From Microbacterium sp. SYP-A9085 (GTDB lineage: Bacteria; Actinomycetota; Actinomycetes; Actinomycetales; Microbacteriaceae): a DNA stretch of 64,000 nt. The stretch covers positions 124,001 to 188,000 of the forward strand of contig NZ_WJII01000005.1 in the NCBI RefSeq assembly GCF_009649635.1, read 5' to 3'. Made by a program: the position numbers and the translations under genes. Within the stretch, counting starts at the first letter, position 1; each line of letters starts with the position of its first letter. The notes under the pieces are model-generated. The model was not told the origin of the DNA. It saw nothing but the letters and a program-made list of their open reading frames with translations, and made no database searches. Positions 28,122-36,715 of the stretch are shown here, piece by piece.

Positions 28122-29504
28122 ATGAGGAACACCGGCACCACCGGTACGAACGGCGTCGACTGGGAGGCCCGAGTCGACTTCGACCGGCTGCGAGCGGATC
28201 GTCTCGCGCGATTGAAGCAACACCTCGCGGTCTCCGACATGGGCGCCCTGCTGGCATTCGACTTCTCGAACATCCGCTACATGACGGCGACGCACATCGG
28301 CACGTGGGCGATGGACAAGCTCATCCGCTTCAGCCTGCTCACCCGGAACACGGACCCCATCTCGTGGGACTTCGGTTCGGCGGCCAAGCACCACGCACTG
28401 TACAACCCCTGGCTCGACGTCACCACCTCGGAGCTCGATGCCGATCCGCATGCGCCGCACGAGGGCGCAACGCACCCGCGCCTCGAGTCCGGAGCGCGGG
28501 CAGGAATCTCCACACTGCGCGGCGCCTTTCCGCCGGACGCAGGGATCGCCGAAGAAGTGGCCCGGAAGATCAAGCGTGAGCTTGAGAAGTTCGGCGTCGC
28601 CGGCGAACCGCTGGGCGTCGACGTCATCGAGCTCCCGATTCTGTTCGCGCTGCAGAACGAGGGCATCCGGGTGGTCGACGGACAGCAGGTGTTCATGGAG
28701 GCCCGACGGATCAAGACGGGCGACGAAATCCGATTGCTCACACAGGCCTGCTCGATGGTGGATGCCGCATACGAACAGCTCTACCGCTTCCTGCGCCCGG
28801 GGGTCCGGGAGAACGAGGCCGTCGGCCTCGTGGCCAAGACGCTCTACGACCTCGGCTCGGAGTATGTGGAAGGCGTGAACGCGATCTCGGGGGAACGATG
28901 TTCTCCCCACCCCCACGTCTTCAGCGACCGACTCATCCGACCCGGGGACCCCGCGTTCTTCGACATCCTCCACAGCTGGAACGGCTATCGCACGTGCTAC
29001 TACCGTACGTTCGCCGTCGGATCGGCATCGTCTGCTCAGAAGGACGCCTACACACGCGCACGGGAGTACATGGACAGGGCGATAGCGCTCGTGAAGCCGG
29101 GAGCGACGACGGCAGACATTTGCGCGGTCTGGCCTGCCGCCCGGGAATTCGGCTTCCCCGACGAGGAGGCGGCCTTCGCCCTCCAGTACGGCCACGGCGT
29201 CGGCCTGTCCATATGGGAGAAGCCGATCTTCTCCCGCCTCACCTCGTTCGACCACCCGGAAGTACTCGAGGAAGGTATGGTCTTCGCGCTCGAGACGTAC
29301 TGGCCGTCGGCCGATGGCTGGGGGGCGGCTCGCATCGAGGAAGAGGTCGTCGTGACCGCCGACGGCTGCGAGCTGATCACGAAGTTCCCCGCCGAGGAGC
29401 TGCTCATCGCCGGCCCTCGCTACATCGCGGTCGGCGGACCACTCAACAACGAGCGCGATTCGCAGTCCCACCGCAACACGGCGTGGGGGCGCGGCCAGGC
29501 ATGA
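28122..29504 (+). CDS. M24-family (pita-bread) hydrolase with altered metal site, paralogue A
   Basis: 460 residues: N-terminal creatinase-type domain (about 15-200) and C-terminal M24 pita-bread domain. Compared with aminopeptidase P/prolidase, the ligands Asp281 (AFFDILHSW), His358 (GHGVGL), Glu391 and Glu406 (RIEEEVV) are present, but the second metal Asp is Cys292 (GYRTCYYRTF) and the usual second His is Trp365 (SIWEKP). So it is probably not an ordinary dinuclear Xaa-Pro peptidase; metal-free or mononuclear relatives (creatinase, ectoine hydrolase, DMSP lyase DddP) show that M24 folds take other substrates. A 28-residue polar tail follows. ATG at 28122 follows GGAGGG. A second copy lies at 48761. 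Confidence 0.85.
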   Translation: MRNTGTTGTNGVDWEARVDFDRLRADRLARLKQHLAVSDMGALLAFDFSNIRYMTATHIGTWAMDKLIRFSLLTRNTDPISWDFGSAAKHHALYNPWLDVTTSELDADPHAPHEGATHPRLESGARAGISTLRGAFPPDAGIAEEVARKIKRELEKFGVAGEPLGVDVIELPILFALQNEGIRVVDGQQVFMEARRIKTGDEIRLLTQACSMVDAAYEQLYRFLRPGVRENEAVGLVAKTLYDLGSEYVEGVNAISGERCSPHPHVFSDRLIRPGDPAFFDILHSWNGYRTCYYRTFAVGSASSAQKDAYTRAREYMDRAIALVKPGATTADICAVWPAAREFGFPDEEAAFALQYGHGVGLSIWEKPIFSRLTSFDHPEVLEEGMVFALETYWPSADGWGAARIEEEVVVTADGCELITKFPAEELLIAGPRYIAVGGPLNNERDSQSHRNTAWGRGQA

Positions 29505-29520
29505 CCTTGCCAGACACGAG

Positions 29521-29554
29521 CGGGGGCGCCGGACATGGATGTCCGGCGCCCCCG
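29521..29554. terminator. Bidirectional hairpin terminator (M24-A / VOC 2)
   Basis: Perfect 16-bp arms CGGGGGCGCCGGACAT (29521-29536) and its complement (29539-29554) with only GG between, so the real loop is slightly larger. It lies between the M24 stop at 29504 and the VOC 2 stop at 29568, serving both convergent genes. Confidence 0.85.
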
Positions 29555-29567
29555 AAGGCGCTCGAGG

Positions 29568-30023
29568 CTATGCCGCGGGGCGCTCGATGAGTTCGAACTC
29601 GACCCCGAAGGTGCGGATGAATCCGGCGCGGAAGACCCGCCCCGGCGCGGCGAAGTCCACGATATCGCTCACATACTCGAGGTCCATCGCGCGCGCCTTC
29701 TCCATGATCTCCTCGAGATTCGTCACCGCGAGCCCGATGTGGAACACCGCCTGCGGCGGCTTGGTGTAGTCGCGTCGCACTTCCACAGCGTTGCGCAGGT
29801 GCACCACCTCGATCAGGGACTGGCTCCCTTCTGAACCGTAGTGATTGGTCCGGGGAACGATGGGGTCACCGTCCTCCCAGCCGAACAACCGGTTCACCGG
29901 GTGCTGCTCGATCTGCTCCCGCGTCTCCCGGACCTTCTCCAGCCCGAAGACCCCCACGAGCAGGTTCTCGAAGTGATCGGGATCAACGGTACCGATCGTC
30001 ACGTGATCGATTCTTGTCGACAT
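29568..30023 (-). CDS. VOC family protein 2
   Basis: 151-residue VOC-fold protein, distinct from VOC proteins 1 and 3. It starts MSTRIDHVTIGTVDPDHFE, has FHIGLAVTNLEEIMEKA in the second half and ends FGVEFELIERPAA. Metal ligands by pattern are His7, His in AVFHIGLAV and Glu in VEFELIE. Last gene of the minus-strand unit flavoprotein monooxygenase, binding protein, luciferase-like oxygenase, VOC 2. An ACTGAAC half-site (30047-30053) lies 24 bp upstream of the start at 30023. Confidence 0.83.
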   Translation of the reverse strand: MSTRIDHVTIGTVDPDHFENLLVGVFGLEKVRETREQIEQHPVNRLFGWEDGDPIVPRTNHYGSEGSQSLIEVVHLRNAVEVRRDYTKPPQAVFHIGLAVTNLEEIMEKARAMDLEYVSDIVDFAAPGRVFRAGFIRTFGVEFELIERPAA

Positions 30024-30111
30024 GCGTGCGTGACCTTTCGCTTCTTACTGAACGTCGAGACGAGGCGCCGGCAACGCTCTCCACGGCGCCGCCGATGGGC
30101 GAGGATTGCCG

Positions 30112-31296
30112 CTAGACGACGCGGCCCATGCGCTGGTCCGAGTCGCCCTGGCCATCCGCGGCCCCGCCGGCCTCGACCGGATCCGGCAACCCGTACTGTC
30201 CCCGCACGACCGAACCGGGCCTGGTGAACTCGGGGATCACGTATCGCCCGATGAGGTCCAACGAGCGCATGACCTTCTCGTGGCCCATCCCCTCGATGCG
30301 CATGGTGACCTCGTCGTAGCCGAGTGATTCGAGCGTCTTGATGCTCTCGATGAAGTCGTCCGGATCGCCGAGCATGACCTGGGGGGTCCGATTCATCAGC
30401 CCGACCACGTCCTGGTCCTCGTACAGGCCACCGAGCTGGTTGCCGACCTCCCCCATGTACGCGAAGTCCTTCGACCTTTTCGCGAGATTGCCATACGTGA
30501 ACTTGGAGACTCGCCCGAGGTAGCTCAGGGCGATCGGCCCGCCCGTCTCGACGGCCTCCCGCTTGGTCGGGGCGCAGTAGGCCGGGATCATCGTGTAGCA
30601 CAGTCCGTTGGTGATCCGCGAGCTCACCGGCCGCGAAGGGTTCAGGATCTCCTCCCGGTACTGCTTGATGGGCTCGTACAAGACGTCCATGCCGAGCCAG
30701 TTGTCCGAGGAGATGCAGCCCAGGCCACGCTCGGCCGCGAGCTTGTGCGACTCCGCGCTGGTCGCCACCATGTAGATCGGCGGGTGCGGGTGCTGCGCCC
30801 CCCGCGGGCTGATCATGGCCGGCGGAAAGTCGATGTGCTTGCCGTGATACTCGAACGGCTCCGTGCTTGCCAGCAGTCCGGCGACCGCCTCGATGAACTC
30901 GAGCATCTGCTCGCGCGTCTCTTTGGCGTCGACCCCGAAGGTGTCGAGGACCGTGGGGCTGTTTCCGCGGCCCAGGCCGAGTTCGAAGCGCCCCTTCGAG
31001 AGGATGTCGACCGTGTTCACGGCTTCGGCGAGCCGTATCGGATCGTTCACCTTAGGCAGTGCCAGCACGATCTGCGAACGCAGCTTGATGGTGTGCGTCT
31101 TCGCTGCGACGTAGGCGTAGAACACGAGCGGCTGCGATGTCGTCGACGACTGGTGGTAGAAGTGCTGCTCGGAGCCGCCCCAGAAGTCGAAGCCGACGTC
31201 CTCGGCCTTCTGGACCTCCCGCACAAGCTCGTGGTATCGATACTCGTGGGTCGTCCCCCGCGGTGTCTCGTTCTCCATGATCAGGCCAAATCGCAT
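30112..31296 (-). CDS. Luciferase-like (LLM class) flavin-dependent oxygenase
   Basis: 394-residue TIM-barrel monooxygenase using reduced FMN supplied by a reductase. Family features: MRFGLIMENETPRGTTHEYR start, EDVGFDFWGGSEQHFY, the strand TIKLRSQIVLALPKVNDPIRLAE, LGLGRGNSP and IYMVATSAESHKLAAERGLG. RutA, which opens the uracil ring, and several amine or sulfonate oxygenases belong to this superfamily; the substrate here is not evident. ATG at 31296 follows AGGAGCG; the longer open frame to 31374 lacks support. The likely flavin donor is the reductase at 26853. Confidence 0.88.
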   Translation of the reverse strand: MRFGLIMENETPRGTTHEYRYHELVREVQKAEDVGFDFWGGSEQHFYHQSSTTSQPLVFYAYVAAKTHTIKLRSQIVLALPKVNDPIRLAEAVNTVDILSKGRFELGLGRGNSPTVLDTFGVDAKETREQMLEFIEAVAGLLASTEPFEYHGKHIDFPPAMISPRGAQHPHPPIYMVATSAESHKLAAERGLGCISSDNWLGMDVLYEPIKQYREEILNPSRPVSSRITNGLCYTMIPAYCAPTKREAVETGGPIALSYLGRVSKFTYGNLAKRSKDFAYMGEVGNQLGGLYEDQDVVGLMNRTPQVMLGDPDDFIESIKTLESLGYDEVTMRIEGMGHEKVMRSLDLIGRYVIPEFTRPGSVVRGQYGLPDPVEAGGAADGQGDSDQRMGRVV

Positions 31297-31347
31297 TGTC
31301 AATCGCTCCTTTGTGTTTCTCTTGCAGCCGGCTGCGGGAAAAGAGGT

Positions 31348-31379
31348 GTGGGGCGCCCACCGGTCGATGGACACCCCAC
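31348..31379 (-). terminator. Intercistronic hairpin after the binding-protein gene
   Basis: An 11-bp stem with two G-T pairs (31348-31358 with 31369-31379, GTGGGGCGCCC against GGACACCCCAC) lies between the binding-protein stop at 31403 and the oxygenase start at 31296. Such hairpins often reduce read-through or protect the upstream mRNA so that binding proteins are made in excess. Confidence 0.6.
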
Positions 31380-31402
31380 CCTCAGTCGCGGTATCCGCGG
31401 AA

Positions 31403-32524
31403 CTACTTCACGCCCCACCGCTCGTAGAACCTCTTGTCCAGGCCCGGCCCGTATGACACGGTGCCGTCCGCGACCTCGGCAGCGCTGCCGATGTTGGACG
31501 CGGTGATCATGCCGCCGAGGTCCAGGATGATGTCCGTCTTCTCAAGGTTGGCCCCACGGGTGAGCTTGACGGCCTGGTCGAATCCCATGAGCACCTTGAT
31601 CGTGTTCGGCTCGGCCAGGGTGTAGCCGCTCACACCCTTGCGGATGTAGTCGAGGAACGCCGGGTAACCGCCCTTCGAGAAGACCTTGACCTTCTTCCCG
31701 GTGGCCAGCACAGCGTTGCCGACGCCGGAGCACGGTCCGTCGTAGGGGCACCAGAAGGCGGCGATGTCCGGGTGCGCCTGCATCATGGCATTGGCATCCG
31801 CCGCGCCGCCGGGCACGCCCTTGGCATAGTCGAACTGCTTCTGGGCGACGATGTCGAACTTGTCGCCGATCGCCTTCCGGAAGCCCTGCTCCAGGAGTCG
31901 GCCGCTGGCGGCCTGCTGGTCGAAGAGCAAGCCGATCTTGGACCCTGCAGGGACCTCCTTGATCAGGCGCTCGCCGACGAGCCTCCCCTGCTCGAGCAGG
32001 TTCGACTCGACCGACGACGCAAAAGCGCCCTTGGACCCGGATGCGTTGACTCCGGAGGTCTCGCTGATCACGAAGACGCCCGCCTCCTTGGCGGTGGCAA
32101 GCGCGTCTCGTCCGATCAGGTCCGGACCCATGGAGCCGGTCAGGATGACGTCGGCACCCGCCTCGACCATCGTCTTCAACGTCGGTCCGGCCTGGCCGAC
32201 CTGACCCTTGAGGTCGGCGACCTTGAACTCCCAACCGAGGTGCTCTGCGTACGTCCTGGCGAGTTCGACCTGTTCAGCGAACGGGTCCGTCGACATGTCG
32301 ATGACCATCATGCCGAACGTCTTGCCCTTCTGCGCCGGGTTCTTCTCCTTGAAGAACTCGTCGAGGTTGTAACGCGGCACATCCTTCAGCTGCTCGGCCT
32401 TGCTTTCGGTGTTCGTCGGTGCCGGCGTGGGGGCATCTGAGCCCCCGGTGCTGCAGGCAGCCGTCATCAGGAGAAGCGTTGCGGCTCCTGCGATGGCAAT
32501 GGGCTTGAAGACCTTCAGCTTCAT
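31403..32524 (-). CDS. Ribose-type ABC transporter substrate-binding lipoprotein
   Basis: 373 residues: signal peptide with lipobox TAAC (Cys24), short Ser/Thr/Pro linker, then a two-lobed periplasmic-binding-protein type I fold (FGMMVIDMSTDPFAEQVEL, GADVILTGSMGP, KIGLLFDQQAASGRLLEQG, KVKVFSKGGYPAFLDYIRKG). It should serve the RbsC/RbsA-like permease and ATPase at 39205-41721, which lack a binding protein of their own. ATG at 32524 follows AAAGGAG. The fold is used for sugars but also for purines, autoinducers and other ligands, so the substrate need not be a sugar. Confidence 0.88.
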   Translation of the reverse strand: MKLKVFKPIAIAGAATLLLMTAACSTGGSDAPTPAPTNTESKAEQLKDVPRYNLDEFFKEKNPAQKGKTFGMMVIDMSTDPFAEQVELARTYAEHLGWEFKVADLKGQVGQAGPTLKTMVEAGADVILTGSMGPDLIGRDALATAKEAGVFVISETSGVNASGSKGAFASSVESNLLEQGRLVGERLIKEVPAGSKIGLLFDQQAASGRLLEQGFRKAIGDKFDIVAQKQFDYAKGVPGGAADANAMMQAHPDIAAFWCPYDGPCSGVGNAVLATGKKVKVFSKGGYPAFLDYIRKGVSGYTLAEPNTIKVLMGFDQAVKLTRGANLEKTDIILDLGGMITASNIGSAAEVADGTVSYGPGLDKRFYERWGVK

Positions 32525-32653
32525 GTGGCACTCCTTTGTGATTGGTGAAGGTGATTGATGGATTGGTGCGTCGAACAGTCGCTGTACGTGGTCGGGTATT
32601 ATTCCGGGCCCGAGGCCTGTGGCCCCGGCCTGACTGCCTCCGGCGTGTCGTGC

Positions 32654-33856
32654 CTAGACGACGGGCAGGACGAATCGTGCCTCGTCCTCCCGGCCGAAGA
32701 TGACCTTGCCGTAGGACTCATAGCCGCTGGCGCCGAGCGTGTGCCCGTGCCGCGCGGCGGTTGCCTGGTCGCGCCACATGCGCTGCAGCAATGCCGAGTC
32801 GGCGAATCCTCCGGACCCGTGAGCCGTCATCAGCTCGTGGATCATCTGGGTGATGGACTCCACGACCCAGCCGGCCTTGGCCCGCATCTCGATGCGCTCG
32901 CCGTACGGCGCGTAGTAACCGCGTCCGGCGCCGTCGTAGATCCGGTCCGCCAGCTGCCCGGCCACCTGCTCGGCGGCGTTCAGGATGACCGAAGCCTTGG
33001 CGATCGCGATCTGGAACGCCGCGGAGTCGGACTGCTTGGCGAAGCTCGTGAACGTGATGGCCTTCGAGTCGGCCTTCGCGATGGCGTAGTCCAGCGCTGC
33101 GCGCCCCATGCCCAGATGCGGCCCGACGAGCTTCATGAACAATGACGGGACGAATACCGTTCGGTAGCTCTGTTCCGTGTTGGTGCCCAGGTAGCCGCCC
33201 TCCACCGCCGCAGTGAGCGGGAATACGCGGTGCGCAGGAACGAAGACATCGTCGGCCACCTGCATGACACTGCCGCTGGACTTCATGCCCGCCACATACC
33301 AATTGTCCTGATAGCTCAGGTCTGCGCTCGGAATCAGGACGAGGCCCGCGTCCACCACCTGACCGGCGTCGTCCTTGAGGGGGATCCCGAGCAGCGACCA
33401 GTCGGAGTGCAGACTCCCCGTGCCGTAACCCCACTTTCCCGTCACACGGTAGCCGCCGTCCACCTTCACAGCGTCGGACGAGGTCGCCAGGACGATCGAG
33501 ACGAACGCACCCTGTGCGCCCTTCTCGCCCCAGACATCTTCCTGGGCGCGATCGTCCATGAGGCTCAGCACCCAGGCGCCGGAGTCGAGGATGCCGCAGA
33601 TCCACGCGGCACCACCGTCGCAGCGTCCTACTGCGCGGGAGATCGAGTGGATCTCACGCGTGTTCGCCGCAAGGCCGCCGAAGCGAGGAGGAGCAGATAC
33701 ACCGAACGCACCGGTACCCGCCAGAGCCGTGAAGATGTCGTCAGGCAGGCGACGAAGCTGCTCTCCTTCCCGTCCGCGTTCGTTGAGCATCGGACGCAAT
33801 TGGTCGATGCGCTCCACGATTGCCGCAATCTCGGGCCTGATACCTGCATCCGCCAT
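32654..33856 (-). CDS. Acyl-CoA-dehydrogenase-fold flavin-dependent monooxygenase
   Basis: 400 residues. The fold is that of acyl-CoA dehydrogenases, but SISRAVGRCDGGAAWICGI and RVTGKWGYGTGSLHSDW resemble the group D flavoprotein monooxygenases (HsaA, DszC, indole oxygenase) that take reduced flavin from a separate reductase and hydroxylate aromatic or heteroaromatic rings. No catalytic Glu typical of dehydrogenases is evident at the usual C-terminal place. First gene of its operon, with a TTGACA promoter flanked by GTTCAG/CTGAAC sites. Start ATG at 33856. Confidence 0.85.
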   Translation of the reverse strand: MADAGIRPEIAAIVERIDQLRPMLNERGREGEQLRRLPDDIFTALAGTGAFGVSAPPRFGGLAANTREIHSISRAVGRCDGGAAWICGILDSGAWVLSLMDDRAQEDVWGEKGAQGAFVSIVLATSSDAVKVDGGYRVTGKWGYGTGSLHSDWSLLGIPLKDDAGQVVDAGLVLIPSADLSYQDNWYVAGMKSSGSVMQVADDVFVPAHRVFPLTAAVEGGYLGTNTEQSYRTVFVPSLFMKLVGPHLGMGRAALDYAIAKADSKAITFTSFAKQSDSAAFQIAIAKASVILNAAEQVAGQLADRIYDGAGRGYYAPYGERIEMRAKAGWVVESITQMIHELMTAHGSGGFADSALLQRMWRDQATAARHGHTLGASGYESYGKVIFGREDEARFVLPVV

Positions 33857-33905
33857 CCGGACACTCCCTGCTCGTCATCGAGTCGAAGCCCCGGGCCGCC
33901 GGGGT

Positions 33906-33954
33906 GTTCAGTAACGATGACAGGTTTCGCCGATAGTGTCAACTATTGCTGAAC
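33906..33954 (-). promoter_or_regulatory. Promoter region and paired half-sites of the flavin monooxygenase operon
   Basis: On the minus strand GTTCAG (33954-33949), 6 nt, TTGACA -35 (33942-33937), and TTACTGAAC downstream (33914-33906). The outer half-sites GTTCAGTAA/TTGCTGAAC are inverted with one mismatch; an inner ATAGT/ACTAT repeat brackets the -35 box. The -10 box is weak (CATCGT at 17 bp), which suggests dependence on an activator or tight regulation. Confidence 0.55.
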
Positions 33955-34054
33955 ATCACGACCAGGTTCGAGAAGAATCCACGACAACGAGGGTGGCCGA
34001 AGTGCGGGCGCCGGCGTGCGGACGCACCGTGCGCATCCGTGTTCTCCCGCGGAA

Positions 34055-34711
34055 TCACGGACCATCGGCGTGACGGAGCGCCCCTGCGACGGAACCCCGG
34101 CCACGCGGCAAGACTTCGGCGGAGTGTCTGCCCAGAGTGAACCACACTCCGCGTGCCGGCACGTCCCCGAGGTTCGAGAACATGTGGGGCCTCGCCGAGT
34201 TGAACCGTAGCGAATCCCCGCGTTCCAGCTGATACGTCTCGAATTCGAGCTGAAAGGTGAGGACGCCCTCGATGATGTAGGCGTACTCGATGCCGGTGTG
34301 CCGCATGAGCTTGCCCTCGACAGAACTCGTCGCCCCGGGCTCGTATGTGACGACCATGGCCTCCGCCGGGCTGTTGCGGCCCATGGCCAGCCGCTCCCAA
34401 CGGACCCCGTTCTCCATCTCTATCGTCGGGTTCTCGGCCGCCCTCTGGATCTCGGGACCCAAGGTCCTCAGATCCGTGTATTCGTCCTCGCCCTGGTGGT
34501 CGACCTCCAGGCCGAGCACCTCATCGATCGAGATGCCGAGAAGGTTCGCGAGCGAAACCAGCGTGGCGACCGAGGGGCGCGTCTTCCCCGTCTCCACTTG
34601 CGAGATGAGGCTGGCGGAAACACCCACCTCCTGGGCGAGATGCCGCAGGCTCATCTTGCGTTCCAGTCGCGCTGCGCGCAGGCGTTCACCGATGGTCTCT
34701 TGAGTGGTCAT
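34055..34711 (-). CDS. XRE-cupin transcriptional regulator
   Basis: 218 residues: N-terminal HTH_3 domain (LRAARLERKMSLRHLAQEVG, SASLISQVETGKTRPSVATL) and C-terminal cupin (IEYAYIIEGVLTFQLEFET, LERGDSLRFNSARPHMF). Regulators of this type (PuuR-like) bind small ligands in the cupin and control catabolic or amine-utilisation genes. It is divergent from the second Rid gene (207-bp gap, otherwise without a recognisable gene) and lies just upstream of the flavin-monooxygenase promoter, so it is a candidate reader of the GTTCAG sites. Start ATG at 34711. Confidence 0.9.
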   Translation of the reverse strand: MTTQETIGERLRAARLERKMSLRHLAQEVGVSASLISQVETGKTRPSVATLVSLANLLGISIDEVLGLEVDHQGEDEYTDLRTLGPEIQRAAENPTIEMENGVRWERLAMGRNSPAEAMVVTYEPGATSSVEGKLMRHTGIEYAYIIEGVLTFQLEFETYQLERGDSLRFNSARPHMFSNLGDVPARGVWFTLGRHSAEVLPRGRGSVAGALRHADGP

Positions 34712-34918
34712 GGTCCTCTCCGGCTCAGAATAGGCGCGCCGACAGGACAGGGCGCTCGGTCTGCTGACCTGCTACGTCCACCATATTGCCCGAAACCATC
34801 CGACGGCCTCAATTGGGCTGATCAATCGCACACCTTCACTGGACAGATTTGTTTAGGCCTGCTGTACTTGGGTGGATGGCTCGTCAATCGAGCCCCGGAA
34901 GGCTGAGGAGTGGCTGCA

Positions 34919-35305
34919 ATGTCCAATGATCGAATCACCTACAACCCGGCGCCCGTCGTGCCAGGGATCTCGGACAGCGTCCGAGTCAAGGCCGGCGAGC
35001 TACTTTTCGTATCGGGTCAGGTCGGGTTCGAGGATGATGGTTCGATCCCAGAGGACCTTGCGCGGGCGATCCATCTCACGTATGCCGAGGTGGAACGCGC
35101 ACTCAAGGCGGGAGGCGCAACGTGGGAAGACCTCGTACGGGTCAACGTCTACATCACTCAGCTCGACGACGAGAAGCTTGCGATCTGGCGTGAGACCCGC
35201 AATCAGATCGTGAAGGTCGACAATCCGTGCGCGAGCACCGTCATCGGCGTGCACTCCCTCTACAACGGCGCCAAGATCGAAGTCGACGCCATCGCGGCGG
35301 TCTAA
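34919..35305 (+). CDS. Rid family protein 2, non-canonical
   Basis: 128-residue Rid-fold protein. LLFVSGQVGFEDDGSIPEDLA and VNVYITQLDDEKL are family segments. At the position of RidA Arg105 it has Ala105 (NPCASTVIG) and the catalytic-glutamate position reads Asp123 (IEVDAIAAV), so like the first Rid protein it should lack standard imine deaminase activity. ATG at 34919 is preferred over GTG at 34910 because GAGGAG (34905-34910) is spaced 8 nt from it. Divergent from the XRE-cupin regulator. Confidence 0.85.
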   Translation: MSNDRITYNPAPVVPGISDSVRVKAGELLFVSGQVGFEDDGSIPEDLARAIHLTYAEVERALKAGGATWEDLVRVNVYITQLDDEKLAIWRETRNQIVKVDNPCASTVIGVHSLYNGAKIEVDAIAAV

Positions 35306-35416
35306 GCGGATCCTCGCCCGCCCTGCGTCGCAGCGTCGGCGTACCGAGGCGTTCACACTGTTCGAAAGCGGCGCGCGCCGATGCCGGCCGCCCCCATGCG
35401 GAAGCCGTGACTCGAT

Positions 35417-36715
35417 TTGGCCGTCGAAAAGCCGTCCACCACCATCTCCGCCACCGGGCCCGACACGGTGACCGCCGGGCGGTCGGTGGTGCTCGTGCTG
35501 CTGGCCGTCTTCCTCGTGGGCGCGAACATGCGGATCTCGGTGTACAGCGTGGGACCGCTGATCGAACTCGTCGCGACACAGGAGTCGGTGGCAGTGGCCT
35601 CCCTCGGGGGACTCGTGTCCGTTCCCCTCTTCGCGTGGGGGCTCGTCTCTGCGTTCGCGCACGCGCTGAGCGCACGATTCGGAACCTATCGAACCGTCCT
35701 CGTATCCCTGGTCACGCTCGGACTCGGGACCTTATGCCGATCGTGGCCGGGTGAGGTCGCCAATATTTGGATCGGGACCTTCATCATCGGCGCATCGCTG
35801 GCGATCGGGAACGTGCTCATTCCGCCGCTCATCCGGCGGGACTTCGGGTCTCGCACTCCCCTGATGATCGGCATGTACACGGGTCTGATGGCGAGCGTGG
35901 GCGCAATCGGCGCAGGCGTGATGGTCCCCCTCGCCCAGCTCGAGGTAGGCGGCGCACCGCTGGGTTGGCGATTCGCGCTCCTGATGACCGGCGCGCCGCT
36001 GCTACCCGCCCTCCTCTGCTGGGTTATCGCGTATCGGGCGCGCGGTTCATCGCCCGCTGCAAGGACCGGTCGGCTCAGCCGACCGAGCTCCGCTGCTGCG
36101 AGCATCCGTGAAACCGGCGTCGGCTCGCGCACCGGCTCCGTGTGGCGCAGCACACTCGCGTGGCTGGTCGGCATCTACATGGGGTCGCAGTCGGCGAGCT
36201 TCTACATCCTGTCCACCTGGATCCCCCTGATCAGCGTCTCTCACGGCCGTCCGCTCGTCGTCGCGGGTTTCGACGTCATGATCTTTCAGCTCAGCAGCAT
36301 CCTCGGCTCGTTCGCAGTGCCGCTCGTGTATCGCGGTCGGCTTGAACGCTGGCTGCCGGCAGTGCTTCCCGTCTTCATGCTGGGGATGACACTCCTCCTG
36401 GTGTTCGCGGCCGACCTGATCCCCCTGGCAACCTTGTTCGGCGGCCTCCTGGCGGGCCTCTCGCTCAGTGTCGCCCTCACCCTGCCGCTGATCCGCACGC
36501 GCGACTACCTCACCTCCACCGCCTTGTCCGGCATGGCCCAATCGATCGGCTACAGCGTTGCGGCGGTGGGCCCCATCACGTTCGGCCTTCTGCACCACCT
36601 CGCCGGCGACTGGCTGCTCCCCGTGGGCCTGCTCGCACTGGTCGCCGCCCTGCAGTTCGGCTCGGGGCTTGTCGTGGGCGACGACAGACGATACGTCTCC
36701 GGCCGGCCGGACTAG
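35417..36715 (+). CDS. CynX/NimT-type MFS permease
   Basis: 432-residue 12-helix major facilitator. FLVGANMRISVYSVGPLI in helix 1 and NVLIPPLIRRDFGSRTPLMIG in the middle are typical of the CynX/NimT group (cyanate and 2-nitroimidazole transporters). A charged loop (about 205-245) links the two halves. The start appears to be TTG at 35417 with a poor ribosome site; GTG codons near 35467 are alternatives and would trim the polar N-terminus. It may import or export the cluster's substrate. Its stop overlaps the convergent asparaginase stop by 4 nt. Confidence 0.82.
   Translation: MAVEKPSTTISATGPDTVTAGRSVVLVLLAVFLVGANMRISVYSVGPLIELVATQESVAVASLGGLVSVPLFAWGLVSAFAHALSARFGTYRTVLVSLVTLGLGTLCRSWPGEVANIWIGTFIIGASLAIGNVLIPPLIRRDFGSRTPLMIGMYTGLMASVGAIGAGVMVPLAQLEVGGAPLGWRFALLMTGAPLLPALLCWVIAYRARGSSPAARTGRLSRPSSAAASIRETGVGSRTGSVWRSTLAWLVGIYMGSQSASFYILSTWIPLISVSHGRPLVVAGFDVMIFQLSSILGSFAVPLVYRGRLERWLPAVLPVFMLGMTLLLVFAADLIPLATLFGGLLAGLSLSVALTLPLIRTRDYLTSTALSGMAQSIGYSVAAVGPITFGLLHHLAGDWLLPVGLLALVAALQFGSGLVVGDDRRYVSGRPD

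Noticed and set aside
28122-29504. Naming the M24 proteins DMSP lyase (DddP) or ectoine hydrolase (DoeA)
   Set aside because: Overall fold fits, but the metal-site residues differ from what I recall for DddP, and no ectoine-catabolism partner genes are near. No specific name is justified without alignment.
26286-31296. Calling the cluster a Rut pyrimidine operon
   Set aside because: Only the classes of protein match. RutB, RutD, RutE and RutG equivalents are not in one operon, the Rid proteins are divergent, and a second oxygenase, amidase and asparaginase are present.
32654-33856. Ordinary acyl-CoA dehydrogenase for fatty-acid oxidation
   Set aside because: The N-terminal and central segments resemble group D flavoprotein monooxygenases, and the operon holds another oxygenase and no CoA-thioester enzymes.
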